Assembly: GCA_949317995.1 (NCBI GenBank)
Contig: OX439044.1
Coordinates: forward strand, 48,006,166-48,070,165
Source: Acholoe squamosa
Taxonomy: Eukaryota > Annelida > Polychaeta > Phyllodocida > Polynoidae
Reading direction: 5' to 3'
DNA length: 64,000 nt
Program-made: the position numbers and the translations under genes
The notes under the pieces: model-generated
What the model was told of the DNA's origin: nothing
Seen by the model: only the letters and a program-made list of their open reading frames with translations
Database searches by the model: none
Shown: positions 1 through 10,953 of the stretch, piece after piece
Position numbering within the stretch: the stretch's first letter is position 1
Layout of the letters: each line of letters begins with the position of its first letter

Positions 1-769
1 CCTCACCACCATCAGATCACTTCCACCTTATGCTATGGGATTATTAGTCTACTTGTAGACCAAGTCTATCCCAGCTGCCAGGTCACCAACTTTGGCAATA
101 GTGAACCAGATCACTGAATTTATTTCTATCAGATACTGGCCCTCTTGTTTCTTATGCAAGTGTCATTGGCAATAGTCCAGTAAATTAGAAGCAGCACTAG
201 CGTAGGTATGGGGCTGTAGTGGCATTGTGTAACGTGTAATAATTATCAAAGTGATGCAGCTCCCTGGTTCACTGCTGCCCGAACATCAATCTAATATGGT
301 CGGCTGCACCTGTCTGTAGATACTACAGACAGGCCTCTCCAGTTTAAGTTATTTTTGCGAAGTTTTCTCTTTCCAACTCTCTCTACAGATGGCAGCAGTG
401 AGAAAATTGAGATTGTAATGTTGGACAAACCACCATCCCTCGGCTGAGCTCTTCCTCCAGCTACAATCTCTTCTGTCACCCTTCTACCCTCCCCAAGTCA
501 GGGACTTCTGGTGGAACTTAGTAGGTTGATGGAAAAGATTTTAAAATTTCAATGGCAAATCATGCATTCTAGTGATTTCTGGGAATGCCTTCATAACTCT
601 AAAAGTCCTTCTAAAGGTTCTAAAAGGAATATTTGGAAAATTCTCTCAGTCTTGGAAATCATAAGATCTGGAGTCCACTCTAGCTGTCGGTAATCTCAAG
701 GCAATTGTCACCACTATTTGGTTATAAGGCGATATCTGCCTACCCCTGTCATCGTCTCAAGTCATACAC
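1..769. other. No gene recognised; unique A+T-rich flank
   Basis: Only short chance ORFs. The one structure seen is the small hairpin at 309-333. Confidence 0.5.
309..333. repeat. Perfect short hairpin
   Basis: Two 11-nt perfect arms (cctgtctgtag / ctacagacagg) separated by three bases. Confidence 0.7.
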
Positions 770-938
770 CTGGGTCGTACAACACTGCTGGGTTTATCAA
801 CTTCGAGGGTGGGGCTACTATAGAACAAAGAGGGGCGCAAAAAAAATTGACTGTCGCCGAGGGGGGGGGGGTAAAAATTTTTCGCACATCCACGCGAAAA
901 CCCACCACCCCCCCTGTTGATAAATAATGACCACTCCC
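770..938. mobile_element. Decayed Harbinger-like MITE (GGGAGTGGTCATTATTTA family)
   Basis: The right end reads tgataaataatgaccactcc, the terminus of the intact copy at 1567-1889. The interior has the same poly-G/poly-C blocks and a ctactatag motif. The left end is badly diverged. Open frames here are translations of G and C runs. Confidence 0.6.
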
Positions 939-974
939 TAAACTAGGGTACTGAATGGGGAGGGGGAGGGGCGT

Positions 975-1052
975 ATGTCCCCTGTTGAACTTGAGAAATG
1001 CACATGTCACCCGGTTGATTTTAAGAAATTTGTATGCCATCCTTTTAATTTA
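975..1052 (+). repeat. Degenerate 29-30-bp tandem repeat, about 2.5 copies
   Basis: Units start ATGTC or ATGCC at 975, 1004 and 1034 and contain gttgattttaagaaatttg or variants. The same repeat type occurs at 49171-49300 as exact 30-bp units. Confidence 0.6.
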
Positions 1053-1563
1053 TGGCTGCATAGAATATCACAGGCCAGGGTAACTTCTGCCATCCTGACA
1101 TTTCTTCTTTGTCTCTCTATATACATGATATACCCCCTTAATCCTCCCTCACACATTACCTGTCCATCCATGATACAGCCTCTCCCCCACTCCTCCATCT
1201 CTTTGAAGTCTTCCCACCTGTCTCTGTCTTTCCTTGCCCTCAATGATTCCCCTCTTTGTTTTACTACAATTCAATACCCTGCCTTAGGTCCTCATGTAGA
1301 AGTGACACTGGTCGATCTAGGTTGGGAGGCTTTGCTTTCCCTGACTACAAAATGTACCTCCTTTCCCTTTTGTTTTCAGGTGCCTTCCCTCCCCTTCCTT
1401 GGCCTTTTTCTCTATTGTGCCGCTGCCTTGCCCATCCCTATAATAACCTCACCTGGTATAATTTCTTGCTTTTCAGAGGAGAAACCCCAGCGTTAGCCCC
1501 TTTGTGCTATCAGCATAACAGCAGTTGGAAGGCTGTCTCCTCTGTCTAGGTTTACCCTGGCAG
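1053..1563. other. Pyrimidine-rich spacer, no gene recognised
   Basis: C/T-rich plus strand leaves long chance ORFs, such as 173 codons at 975-1496. They have no domain, no repeatable motif and a biased Ser/Leu/Pro composition, so I do not call a gene. Confidence 0.5.
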
Positions 1564-1566
1564 TTA

Positions 1567-1889
1567 GGGAGTGGTCATTATTTATCAACAGGGGGGGGTG
1601 GTGGGTTTTCGCGTGGCCGCGTGAAAATTTTTTACGCCCCCCCCTCGACGGCAGTAAAAAAATTTTGCGCCCCCCCCCGCGCCGGAGGCGCGGAGAGTTT
1701 TTGCGCCCCCTCTTTGATCTATAGTAGCGCGCGGGCTTTTTTGCTAAAAAGAGGGTAAATTTTTTTAGCCCCCCCCTCAAGAGGGGTCAAAATTTTTTTA
1801 GCCCCCCCCTCGAGAGGGGTCAGAATTTTTTACGCCCCCCCCTCAAACCCACCACCCCCCCCCCCTGTTGATAATAAATGACCACTCCC
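1567..1889. mobile_element. Intact Harbinger-like MITE with TTA target duplication
   Basis: A 323-bp element. Terminal inverted repeats begin GGGAGTGGTCATTATTTATC and extend about 40 bp including a G-run. TTA flanks both ends (1564-1566, 1890-1892), the 3-bp TWA duplication typical of PIF/Harbinger. The interior has alternating C-runs and A/T-runs. No coding capacity. Confidence 0.8.
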
Positions 1890-2193
1890 TTAGTGACTTT
1901 TGGGCTGAGTTTCACCTTATCTGTGCAGTATTAAATCACACCACTCCTGATTGGAAGAGGAAAGTACCATGATCTGTACATGTCATTGTAAATCATTACT
2001 ATTGGCTGTGAGGTGCTCTGCCACAGTGTTACAATGTGAGATTAGGAGCTGTGATTGGCCAGGAGGATTGAGGAAGGACAGTCTGGGTGGGTGCTGCAAT
2101 TGGGTGTGGTGCTTTTGGGTACCAAATATTGTTCACCATTTCCTGTATTTTGGCGCTATTCCATTTTCAGGCTGTCTTTTGTGTATATATAAG

Positions 2194-2303
2194 CAAATGT
2201 CAATGATCATGGAATATTTTGGCATCGTATTCCCAGAGGTGCTTCTGCCCGTATTCAACTCTGGGAATACGATGCCAAAATATTCCATGTGAGTTGACAT
2301 TTG
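2194..2303. repeat. Long hairpin with 45-bp arms
   Basis: Arms 2194-2238 and 2259-2303 are inverted copies. The 31 bp next to the loop are perfect (from ctctgggaatacgatgcc outward) and the outer 14 bp carry a few mismatches. The loop is 20 nt. Likely a tiny fold-back element or a fresh inverted duplication. Confidence 0.85.
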
Positions 2304-2950
2304 CATTTATGCCATGGCTCTAGGGGGTAAACTTGCTTTAAAATAAAGAAACACAACCATATTTACTTTTTTTCAATGCGTCGAGTCATCTCGGTTTGTT
2401 TTGATCCACCATGACACATTGCTCGATGAAGTAGGTCATGTGATACGGAGCTAGCTGCTGGTGCCAAGCACTTTTAGTTTCGAATTTGGTATATGGTTAT
2501 TAGAAGTATTTTACCAAAGATAAATGAAACAGTCAAATAATATCATGTTATGAATTGTTTAATCTATATCTAAGAATAACCGCCATATTTGAAATAGAAA
2601 AATTAAAGTGCATAACATTTTAACCAAAACTAAAAGCATTTCGCACCAACGGCTAGCTCTGTATAAATTTCAAAATGGCGCCACTGAATATGCGAGGATT
2701 GTATTCTACCCCCCCATTGAATACGGCGTAAGTAGTACTTATCTATAGTGTCATCAATATTCGCCATGGCATAAGAGTGTGTATTCCTTCTGTGGGATTT
2801 GTTTCAACAGAGAGGGAGTTTCAAATTTTTCCATAATATCTTTTTACCACATTTGTTTTAGCAGTGTTACAGTTAGCCTGACACCATCATAGGACAGGCA
2901 CCCTAGGGCATTGATGATGAGCACATGACTGGCTCTGACCCTGTTTATAG
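2304..2950. other. No gene recognised
   Basis: A+T-rich. A short inverted pair (tttatgccatggc near 2305 / gccatggcataag near 2764) brackets the stretch and may be the ends of a decayed element. Confidence 0.4.
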
Positions 2951-2954
2951 GTAA

Positions 2955-4025
2955 GGCCATGCATGATGCATTGATGCATTGATGCATCATACTTGCATGA
3001 TGCATGCATGAGTGCATCTATATATCAGACACATGAATTTTGGATAGAATGTGATAGTGATTTAATATTTGATGCACCAATGGATCGCATGATGCCTGAT
3101 GCATTGATGCATGATGCATGCATGATGCATGCATGATGCACATAGTGGGGCATCTATACACATGACTTGAGTTCTGGGTAGAATGTGATAGTGATTTAAT
3201 ATTTGATGCACCAATGGATCGCATTATGCCTGATGCATTGATGCATCATGCATGCATGATGCACATAGTGGGATATCTATACACATGACTTGAGTTCTAG
3301 GTAGAATTTGATAGTGATTTAATATTTGATGCACCAATGGATCGCCTGATGCATTGATGCATGATGCATATAGCGGGGTATATATACACATGACACATGA
3401 ATTCTGTATAGAATTTGATAGCACTTTCATGCATTCATGCACCAGTGCATTCATGCAATGCATGAAGCTTGATGCATTATGCAATCATGACACGTGGATT
3501 CAGGGTAGAATTTGTTAGTGTGTATTTAAGTTTCATGCATGCATGATGTTGCATTGATGCATCATGCATGCATGACGCACATACTTATTTGCATCTCTAC
3601 ATGTGACATATGAAGTCTGGGTAGCAATTTCATGTTTCTTGCATTGATGCATGCTTAATATATCAGTGGTGTGAAATCTCTGCAGAAATCTGCGTTTTTG
3701 ATGCTCAGAAGGACCATTTTTGAGATCTATGCAAATCCACTGACAATAGAATTTACCATTTGTGTGTGTGTGGGGGGGGGGTCTGACTTAGAATTTCTGC
3801 CAATATCATTCCAGATGAAAAAAAAAGTTAGCATTCCAATGGTAGTCCTGAACGTCCCTGTACATCATAGAGTGATATTTTATGCCCAAAGAACATTTAG
3901 ATATTTTTTTATCCTTCAAAAAACATTATTGTGATGTTTTTCAGAGGAAATGGGTTTTGGGATTTCACACCCCTGATATATATTGCATGCATGCATGATG
4001 CATGTATCAGTGCATCTATACATGG
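2955..4025. repeat. ATGCAT-rich satellite, units about 115-140 bp
   Basis: Repeated units carry gatgcattgatgcat blocks, then a conserved stretch around tttaatatttgatgcacc and acacatgacttgagttct. About five to six units run from 2955 to 3660, with a final unit at about 3982-4025 beyond an inserted element. Density of ATGCAT palindromes is very high. Overlapping minus-strand ORFs are repeats of MHQASC-like peptides and not genes. Confidence 0.85.
3664..3975. mobile_element. hAT-like MITE inserted into the satellite
   Basis: Ends are CAGTGGTGTGAAATC and GATTTCACACCCCTG, an imperfect 15-bp TIR starting with CAG as in hAT elements. ATATAT lies at both flanks. Satellite units continue on both sides, so this is an insertion. 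An 87-codon ORF inside has no recognisable domain. Confidence 0.7.
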
Positions 4026-4434
4026 ATTCCACTAGGGGGTTCCCGTATCCAACACCAGGCGGCACGACAGCCAAAAAACCCTGGATCCCGTTTTTACAGA
4101 GGCCATGTTTTTTACACAGTTAAGTCAGTTTCCTGCTGTTATGGCACCAAATTTTCCCTCCAGTTAATAAATTCCCCATACGCTCACCATTCCCCATGGA
4201 CTCACTATTATTTCCCCCAATCATTATTTGACAATGGAACTCTAAAATCTTAAATGATTTCTAGAAAAAAACCACTAAAAAATATTCAAACTTTTATAAT
4301 ATACATAATCCCGAGATAATCCCCAATACATACCAAAACCATAACACTACAAATACCCAACTGACAGTCTCCCATTAGCTCCCTCCATTTCTTACGCGTC
4401 TTAATAACCACAACACCTAAATATATTCCTTTGA
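4026..4434. other. No gene recognised
   Basis: A+T-rich sequence between the satellite and the inverted minisatellite arm. Confidence 0.4.
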
Positions 4435-4585
4435 GCTCAATGCATAGAATACTGGAGAACTGAGTACCATAGAGAAGTGAACCCCAGGAGAAGTGAATTC
4501 CAGAGAAAAGTGAACCCATCAGAGATCTAAATACCACAGAGAAGTGAACCCCTGGGAGACCTGAGTACCACAGAGAAGTGCATAC
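4435..4585 (-). repeat. Inverted, degenerate arm of the 34-bp minisatellite
   Basis: Reverse-orientation copies of the 4975-5395 unit (agaagtgaacccc, gagtaccac). About four degenerate units. With the forward arm this makes a fold-back layout around a spacer of about 390 bp. Confidence 0.7.
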
Positions 4586-4974
4586 CTTATCCCAATAAGC
4601 CCAGTCCTCTGAACAGTTATAGCGTGCCTAAGCATGCTGGTGATGGTGCGGTCAGCTGCTTTGAGGCAGGTGACAGTACACAGATCACATGTATCAGGCC
4701 AGTAACAGCCCAGAATGGTCACATGACTGCAAATAAAGTCAAATTTGGTCGCCAGTGTGCAATGATAATGGAATTTAAAATATTTGGAGTGAATTAGGAA
4801 CCAATACAACAAACTCCCAAACTCTAATAGAACTAGAAGGCCGGGGACCCTAACAGCCTAAGGATACAGTCCCTACGCCGTCCATCAGTGACTGACATCC
4901 ATCAGTCTGCATTTTATTTTTATGGTGTCCGGTGGGTTTTGTTATTGACCGGTATTCACCTATCTCTGGTATTC

Positions 4975-5395
4975 ACTTTACCTATGGGTAGACTTCTTCC
5001 TGGTACCAAGTTCTCCTATGAGCTCACCTCTCCCTGGTACCCAGTTCTCCTATGGGTTCACTTCTCCCTGGTACCCAGTTCTCCTATGGGTTCACTTCTC
5101 CCTGGTACCCAGTTCTCCTATGAGTTCACCTCTCCCTGGTACCCAGTTCTCCTATGGGTTCACTTCTCCCTGGTACCCAGTTCTCCTATGAGTTCACCTC
5201 TCCCTGGTACCCAGTTCTCCTATGGGTTCACTTCTCCCTGGTACCCAGTTCTCCTATGGGTTCACTTCTCCCTGGTACCCAGTTCTCCTATGGGTTCACT
5301 TCTCCCTGGTACCCAGTTCTCCTATGGGTTCACTTCTCCCTGGTACTCACTTCTCTTGGGGGTTCACTTCTCCATGGTTCTCACTTCTCCAGTCA
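4975..5395 (+). repeat. 34-bp minisatellite, about 12 copies
   Basis: The unit is tacccagttctcctatgggt followed by tcacttctccctgg. Copies in the middle are nearly identical and those at the edges diverge. Because 34 is not a multiple of three, three units (102 bp) encode a 34-residue period, which keeps several frames open; the 246-codon ORF at 4888-5628 is therefore a repeat artefact. Confidence 0.9.
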
Positions 5396-5399
5396 CCAA

Positions 5400-6689
5400 T
5401 GCGAATAACCTAAATGAACAGCTTAAAAAATGTCATTGGCACATTCCATTAACTAAACACTACCTTTCTCCTATTCCTGCTATTCCTGTTGACAAAATCA
5501 AATCACAACACTCACTTTATAATATGTATTTATTTCTACCAAAAGAAATATGTAAAGTGTTCCACTGTAAATTGAATATGGCAATTTATAACAAATGTGA
5601 TACGAAAACGCCGTTACGTAGACAATAATTACATTTAGAACTATGAGATTTATATAAATGTAAGATCCTTTCATATCTTTATAAAATGACAATTCCTAGT
5701 CAGGTCTATCTACTTCACTGTGTGCGATTATAAATTTATTCATTTTGACATTAGCAAATGCTGCTATTCAAACTGTTCAAATGCCATTGATGAGTTTATT
5801 TACAGATAGGAAGGCTCGGATGGAATTAATTCAATGTAATATAAAACAGCCAGTGGCTCATAACGTTCTATATTGCTTCTTCGTGAATATTGAAACTGCT
5901 ATTCTATATCCAGTAGACTGTAATAAAAGTACTATCGGACTTGACAATACGACCAGAGAAATGTATGTACAACAGTGGTTATCTGTCTCTGTAGACTCCC
6001 CAACCATAAACCCTCCAAGGGCATGGTAGTGCTTGCTTGGAAGCATCCTTCCCATCTATCGCCATGATGCATGGCTGTGATTGCCTGGGGATTACTCGCC
6101 AGGACTGCATCCACGCACCATGTCAATCCTAAGGAGTTGAAACATTCCTGAAAGCTCGACATGATGCACCAATGCAGTGCTGGTGAGTAGACTGGTCAGC
6201 AATGCATTGGGGCATCATGGCGACCAAGGATCCTGTATCTTTAGAGGGCTATATTACGCTGTGCAACACATGAGATAAGTACACTCTAAAAGGAAATATG
6301 ATCTTAGACCTCAGGGTGTACCACAATACAAGACTATGGTTACTATAATATTAGTGACTGTATACATGTACATACAGAATACACATATGGTATGTACAAA
6401 CTGAACTAAAATGTCTATCGAATGGGTCTATAGACTTTGACAGTATCGCCTTTGGCCACAATGATATAATGATGCCATTAATATTTTATACTGCGGTCCG
6501 ACAGGAGTATTCCCTCTTTCTGTTATCATGGAGTAGGCCTAGCCATCTTTACCTGGGGAGCAGGGAGGGGGTGGGATTTTATTCCCGCTTTTGCATCCCC
6601 ATTCAAGAGTCATCACTGGCGATCATACCACGCTGAGAATAACCAGGTTAATTTGAGTTGACAGTCTTAGTGGTCACTTACAGAACCAA
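5400..6689. other. No gene recognised
   Basis: A+T-rich, apparently unique sequence downstream of sFRP. Short ORFs on both strands overlap each other and carry no motif. Confidence 0.4.
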
Positions 6690-7390
6690 ATATTGACACA
6701 AACAAACTTTATTTGTAACTGATATTAAATTCTACAGCCTTCCATTGAAATACATTCGACATCAACACCAACCTGAATTCAATTTGAATAAAAAGGAAGT
6801 ACGGCATCGATTCAATACTCACATTTATATAATGGTGACACATAATAACCAGTGCTGATACAATATTACCGTTATGAGTTATAACCCATTCCCTAATCAT
6901 GTTAGCCTCAAAACTAATCATGTTTTGTGTATCGGACAAAAAACCTACAACAATTTATCAATTCACCAGGACAATATGCATGGTTAGATACGATTCGCAC
7001 AAGCCCTTTCCTATATAAATTACATATCTATAGATGTGTTTATAGCAATTAAGTACTCTATATCAGCCCACGCATTTTGTCATGGGCGAATCAAAAACTA
7101 ATCCACCGTACATCATATCATGTTACAACAACTGCTACTAAATTAATAGAAGACTTTTTTTTAATTCAATAGATATTAAACCAGTTACTTTATACAGTAG
7201 CCAGTTCATCAAGTTCCTCTGTGCACCCAACAGACTATTTGCCCACACCAATAAACATCTTAATAAGATGTTATATATCTGAGAGATAGAACAATATATT
7301 AAAGCAAATTGGCTACGAGTAGCCACCAAATAACCAACATCTCTCCGACCATCCTCCTTCACATTCATCTCTATTCCCGCTGCACTCTGT
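6690..7390 (-). other. Probable sFRP 3' UTR
   Basis: A+T-rich DNA directly downstream of the sFRP stop, with no convincing ORF. The first canonical AATAAA on the minus strand that I see is at 6713-6708, which would give a 3' UTR of roughly 700 nt. A weaker ATTAAA-type signal lies near 7160. The end is an inference. Confidence 0.45.
6708..6713 (-). terminator. Candidate polyadenylation signal AATAAA for sFRP
   Basis: Reads tttatt on the plus strand, AATAAA on the gene strand, about 680 nt after the stop codon. Such hexamers are common in A+T-rich DNA, so this is only a candidate. Confidence 0.35.
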
Positions 7391-7914
7391 CTATCCCCGC
7401 CTGTCCCTATTTCGCCGTTTGTTGCGTCTCCTCTCTGCCCTCTCCTCATGCCTATTCCGGTTCCGTTGCCGCCCACGGCCGCCACGACCTCCCTTGCGGT
7501 TCCGTTTCCGGCCGCGTCCGCCCGACGTAGTTGGGACGAGAGAGGTGGTGTCTGCCGTCGTCACGCCGTCAGTGTCGCCGGTGATGGCGGCGATGGCGCT
7601 CTTACAGATGTCAGTCTTCTTGAGGGCCTTCATGGCTCTCCTTGTTTCCTTATCCCTCTTGTTGTAAGGGGCCACAAAATTGACCATGGCCCTACCACCC
7701 TGCATGCGCCCCATGACCAGATACTGCTGACGTGATGACGTGCTAGCGTTCACTGTGGGACATTCACATGCCCTCCCGTTATTAATATAGACCTCTAGGG
7801 AACGCACGTCACGCCTGCGCATACCGCCCTTCTTCATGAACTTCTTCTTCCGGCTCGGGACCAGCTTCATGTCCTCACTCACAATGAGGCTCTGGTCTAT
7901 CCCCATCCGCACCA
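7391..7914 (-). CDS. sfrp: sFRP coding exon 3: remainder of NTR domain and basic tail
   Basis: The acceptor cttgtatattccag ends at 7915 and the exon opens TGGTGCGGATG, which continues the exon 2 frame as V-V-R-M. The NTR continues through a Lys/Arg-rich stretch, then LEVYINNGRACECP (two NTR cysteines), QQYLVMGRM, and the last NTR Cys in KKTDIC. After that come about 70 residues: a Thr/Asp/Gly linker, then a tail built from Arg, Gly, Lys and Asn, ending RDRRG and a TAG stop at 7391-7393. The DNA of this exon is GC-rich compared with its surroundings, as expected for coding sequence here. The tail is longer and more Arg-rich than I know from vertebrate sFRPs. Confidence 0.95.
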
Positions 7915-10885
7915 CTGGAATATACAAGAGGTGAATCATAAGCTGATGGTGATATGGCTTTAGGAACACACCATTTAAAAATAGTACCGAAAAGCAACAT
8001 TGATACCGATCCATGATGCACCAACAGTAGCGGATTGAGAGGGGGCGGGGGCGCGCGCACCCCTCTTTTTCACAGTACTTAATAGTTTAATTAGATATTT
8101 TGTACCCCAAAATTTGCTTAAAAATAGGGGTGCGCCCGCTCCATTATGGCCGCGCCCCCTCCTTTTCCAGATCCTGGATCCGCCACTGCACCATTAGGCC
8201 TGGGCCTAGAGTGCAGACAGTGCTGGCAGGTTTGGTCGCCAGCACTGTACAGGGGCATCATAAGTAATCATACCGAGCACCTTTCAGGAGTATCAACCTC
8301 ATACGATCAGTATACTATGCCTTATCCGAAAGAAACTCGTTATACCTGCATTTGTTGTAGTATTGTCCCTATAATAGGGCCTATGTTGAAAAAAAAGATA
8401 ATACAGCAATGCTGTAATATCATAAGAGATTATGAATGGCTTCATCAGGATGAGTTTTAGATTTAATTGAAACACAGTTTGGATGGAATTATTTCTCAAA
8501 ATTATAAGACTTAACCCGGGACACTTAATTCTACAACTTTAATGACTCCTGCCGACAGGCGTCTTTAGAAAAAGTCATCTTTCGAGGACTGGCTGCAGTG
8601 TCGCGCCTAATGCTGGGCAATTAAAAGTCTCCGCCGTCTCTACAGGTTGTTTCCCAGGACCACCGTTCACACAAAGCTTCTTGCTGAAGGTAATTTAAGG
8701 CTGGCAGGTGCTACTAATTTCAGTACATTTTAGCAAGCAGCACAAGCCCTGCTCAAATCTTAACCTCCGTTTTACAGTTCAATGACCCTGGGATTCTCTA
8801 GAATGTATGGCAATTAAACACATATATAAGTGTGCTAGTAGTTCTTTTTCTGTAATGATCTCCGGTGATTTTTGATACCCTGAGGTTGAAGCAGGACAAA
8901 AATTTGCCATGTAATGGCCCTTAAACCATTTGAAAGTCACTTTTATAATATGGAGTTTAATGACACTTACAATTCATTGAGGCGGAAATTAAAGTATTCT
9001 CTGATATAAAGATTATAACGTGAAATCGAAATTATGGAAATGTGTAAGTGGGGTAGAATGATAGGCCTGTCTGATGATATAATGATAGGAGACACTGGAA
9101 GATGAAAGGTGTTGTCGAAGAGTTTCAGCTACGACCTTCAGCGAGTTAAACATCCTTACTAGTTAAATCTTTAGGACGTGGTTTAGGCTTCTTAGATCAT
9201 GAGACCTATACATGTTGCTCACCAGCAATAGCATCATACCTACGTTAAGCGGTTCACACGTTCCATGTTCTGAACTATTTGATAAACACGCATCTAAGAT
9301 TTTCACCAGGAACCCCTTGAGTAATATTAACGACGTATCCGGGATCACACCGACTCCAAAGCATTTCCGGGATCGACCTGGACTTAGAGGATCGACCAAC
9401 TGAGGCTAACCCTGTCCCCCTGTCCACCCCCACCCTCCTCAGCCCAGTAGTCCTCATCTTAAAAAGGTGCTAGGACTCACCAGCTTGTATATACACCAAA
9501 TCCATCCAATCCTATTCTCCAATATATGCCATAGGGATGGGGTGTCTTAACCTTATTGGTTATTTCTTATCTGAGACTTCAATGTGCGGACCACATGTGA
9601 GTAGTGCGCATGTTCAGTAGGTGTCTGTGGCGACCCCAAGAGGCGACCTCAATCTCACTCGCCAAGCTCGGGGTGCAGTATGGGAAACTGTCATGGGTAT
9701 TTAATAGAAAAACACTTGTATGGAACAAGATGGTGCTATGATTGATAGGGCTGGGGCACTACCACCCCTTCAAATCCCCAACACCAGGAGGCTGTTGTTA
9801 AAAGATTGGGAATTGGATTCTCACTGTAGCTAAGTCACCTTCCAGTTCCCCAAGATTCTCCACCCTGAGAAGCCACTTCCCGCCTAGTATAATGGAATTG
9901 ACTTCCTCAGAACTGGTTCCATGGTTGGTTTTACCTATGAAACGTGTCCCATATCACAGAGAAAATAAAGGGAGTCAAAAGGAGAGTCCAGGCTTGCCTT
10001 CAGATTGACTCCCCTTTCTGATGAAAGGGAGTCAACTGACTCTCTTAAGGGAGTCCAGGTTTTGCCCTCAAATTGACTTCCCTTTACTCCAAAAGAGAGT
10101 CCAGGTCACCTTTGACTCCCTTCCAAAAGATAGTCTGCCAAATCATTGACTCCCTTTCGAGAAGGTATAATTATTCTAAATAACAGTTATATCTAGTCCA
10201 TAGCCTCTAGATATCAAGTGTACTGCCATTCAAACTTTATCTTGTACACTTGTGCTTTGCATGATGAAAGACACAGCAGGGATACTGAACTTCCCTCAAG
10301 GTACATTAGTTGACATGACAAAGCAGTTGACTCATTTTGGCTTTAGCTTTCTGATATCGGTACAAAATGGGTGTCTAAGGCTTTTTAATGTGATTAAATA
10401 GCCCATATATCAAGTAGTTTGTATTATTCTAATGTATCTTATTTGGAGGTTATGGTTTGAGTTCCAATCCATTCACACCACCTTCCAGTGTGTATATATC
10501 CCAACGTATATGCACTAGGAAACGGAATACCCTACCGGAAATTATGTCATGGAACACTTTGGGATGTGGTCTCACTGTAGCAACATTTTGCCTCTTATAT
10601 AGATCTAATGAATCAGGAGCAAGCTGGTGAGCCTCCTCACGAGGAGGTTACAATGGGATACATTTACATGACCAATATATATGGAGATATCGCCTCAAGT
10701 AATTATCAGTGAGGATCTTTTACTTCCATAAAAAATTCAGGTTCTAACTAATCTTACAGAGGCTTTCATTTTGACAAGTAGGCCCACTAGTGCAATATGC
10801 ACTGGTGTGTAATAGTGTTGCTGAAATATTAACAGATGTCAATGGTGGCACTGAGTTGGTAAAACAATAGATATGCTGAGACTAT

Positions 10886-10953
<68 letters not shown>

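Noticed and set aside
975-1496. 173-codon plus-strand ORF
   Set aside because: Pyrimidine-rich low-complexity sequence with no domain; begins inside a degenerate tandem repeat.
4888-5628. 246-codon plus-strand ORF
   Set aside because: It is the translation of the 34-bp minisatellite; the unit length keeps three frames open, and the 34-residue period has no independent support.
7138-7485. Second minus-strand frame across the sFRP stop region
   Set aside because: Overlaps the Arg-rich tail in another frame and extends into the 3' UTR; no domain.
7419-7735. Plus-strand ORFs opposite sFRP exon 3
   Set aside because: Shadow frames of the Arg-rich NTR exon on the minus strand.
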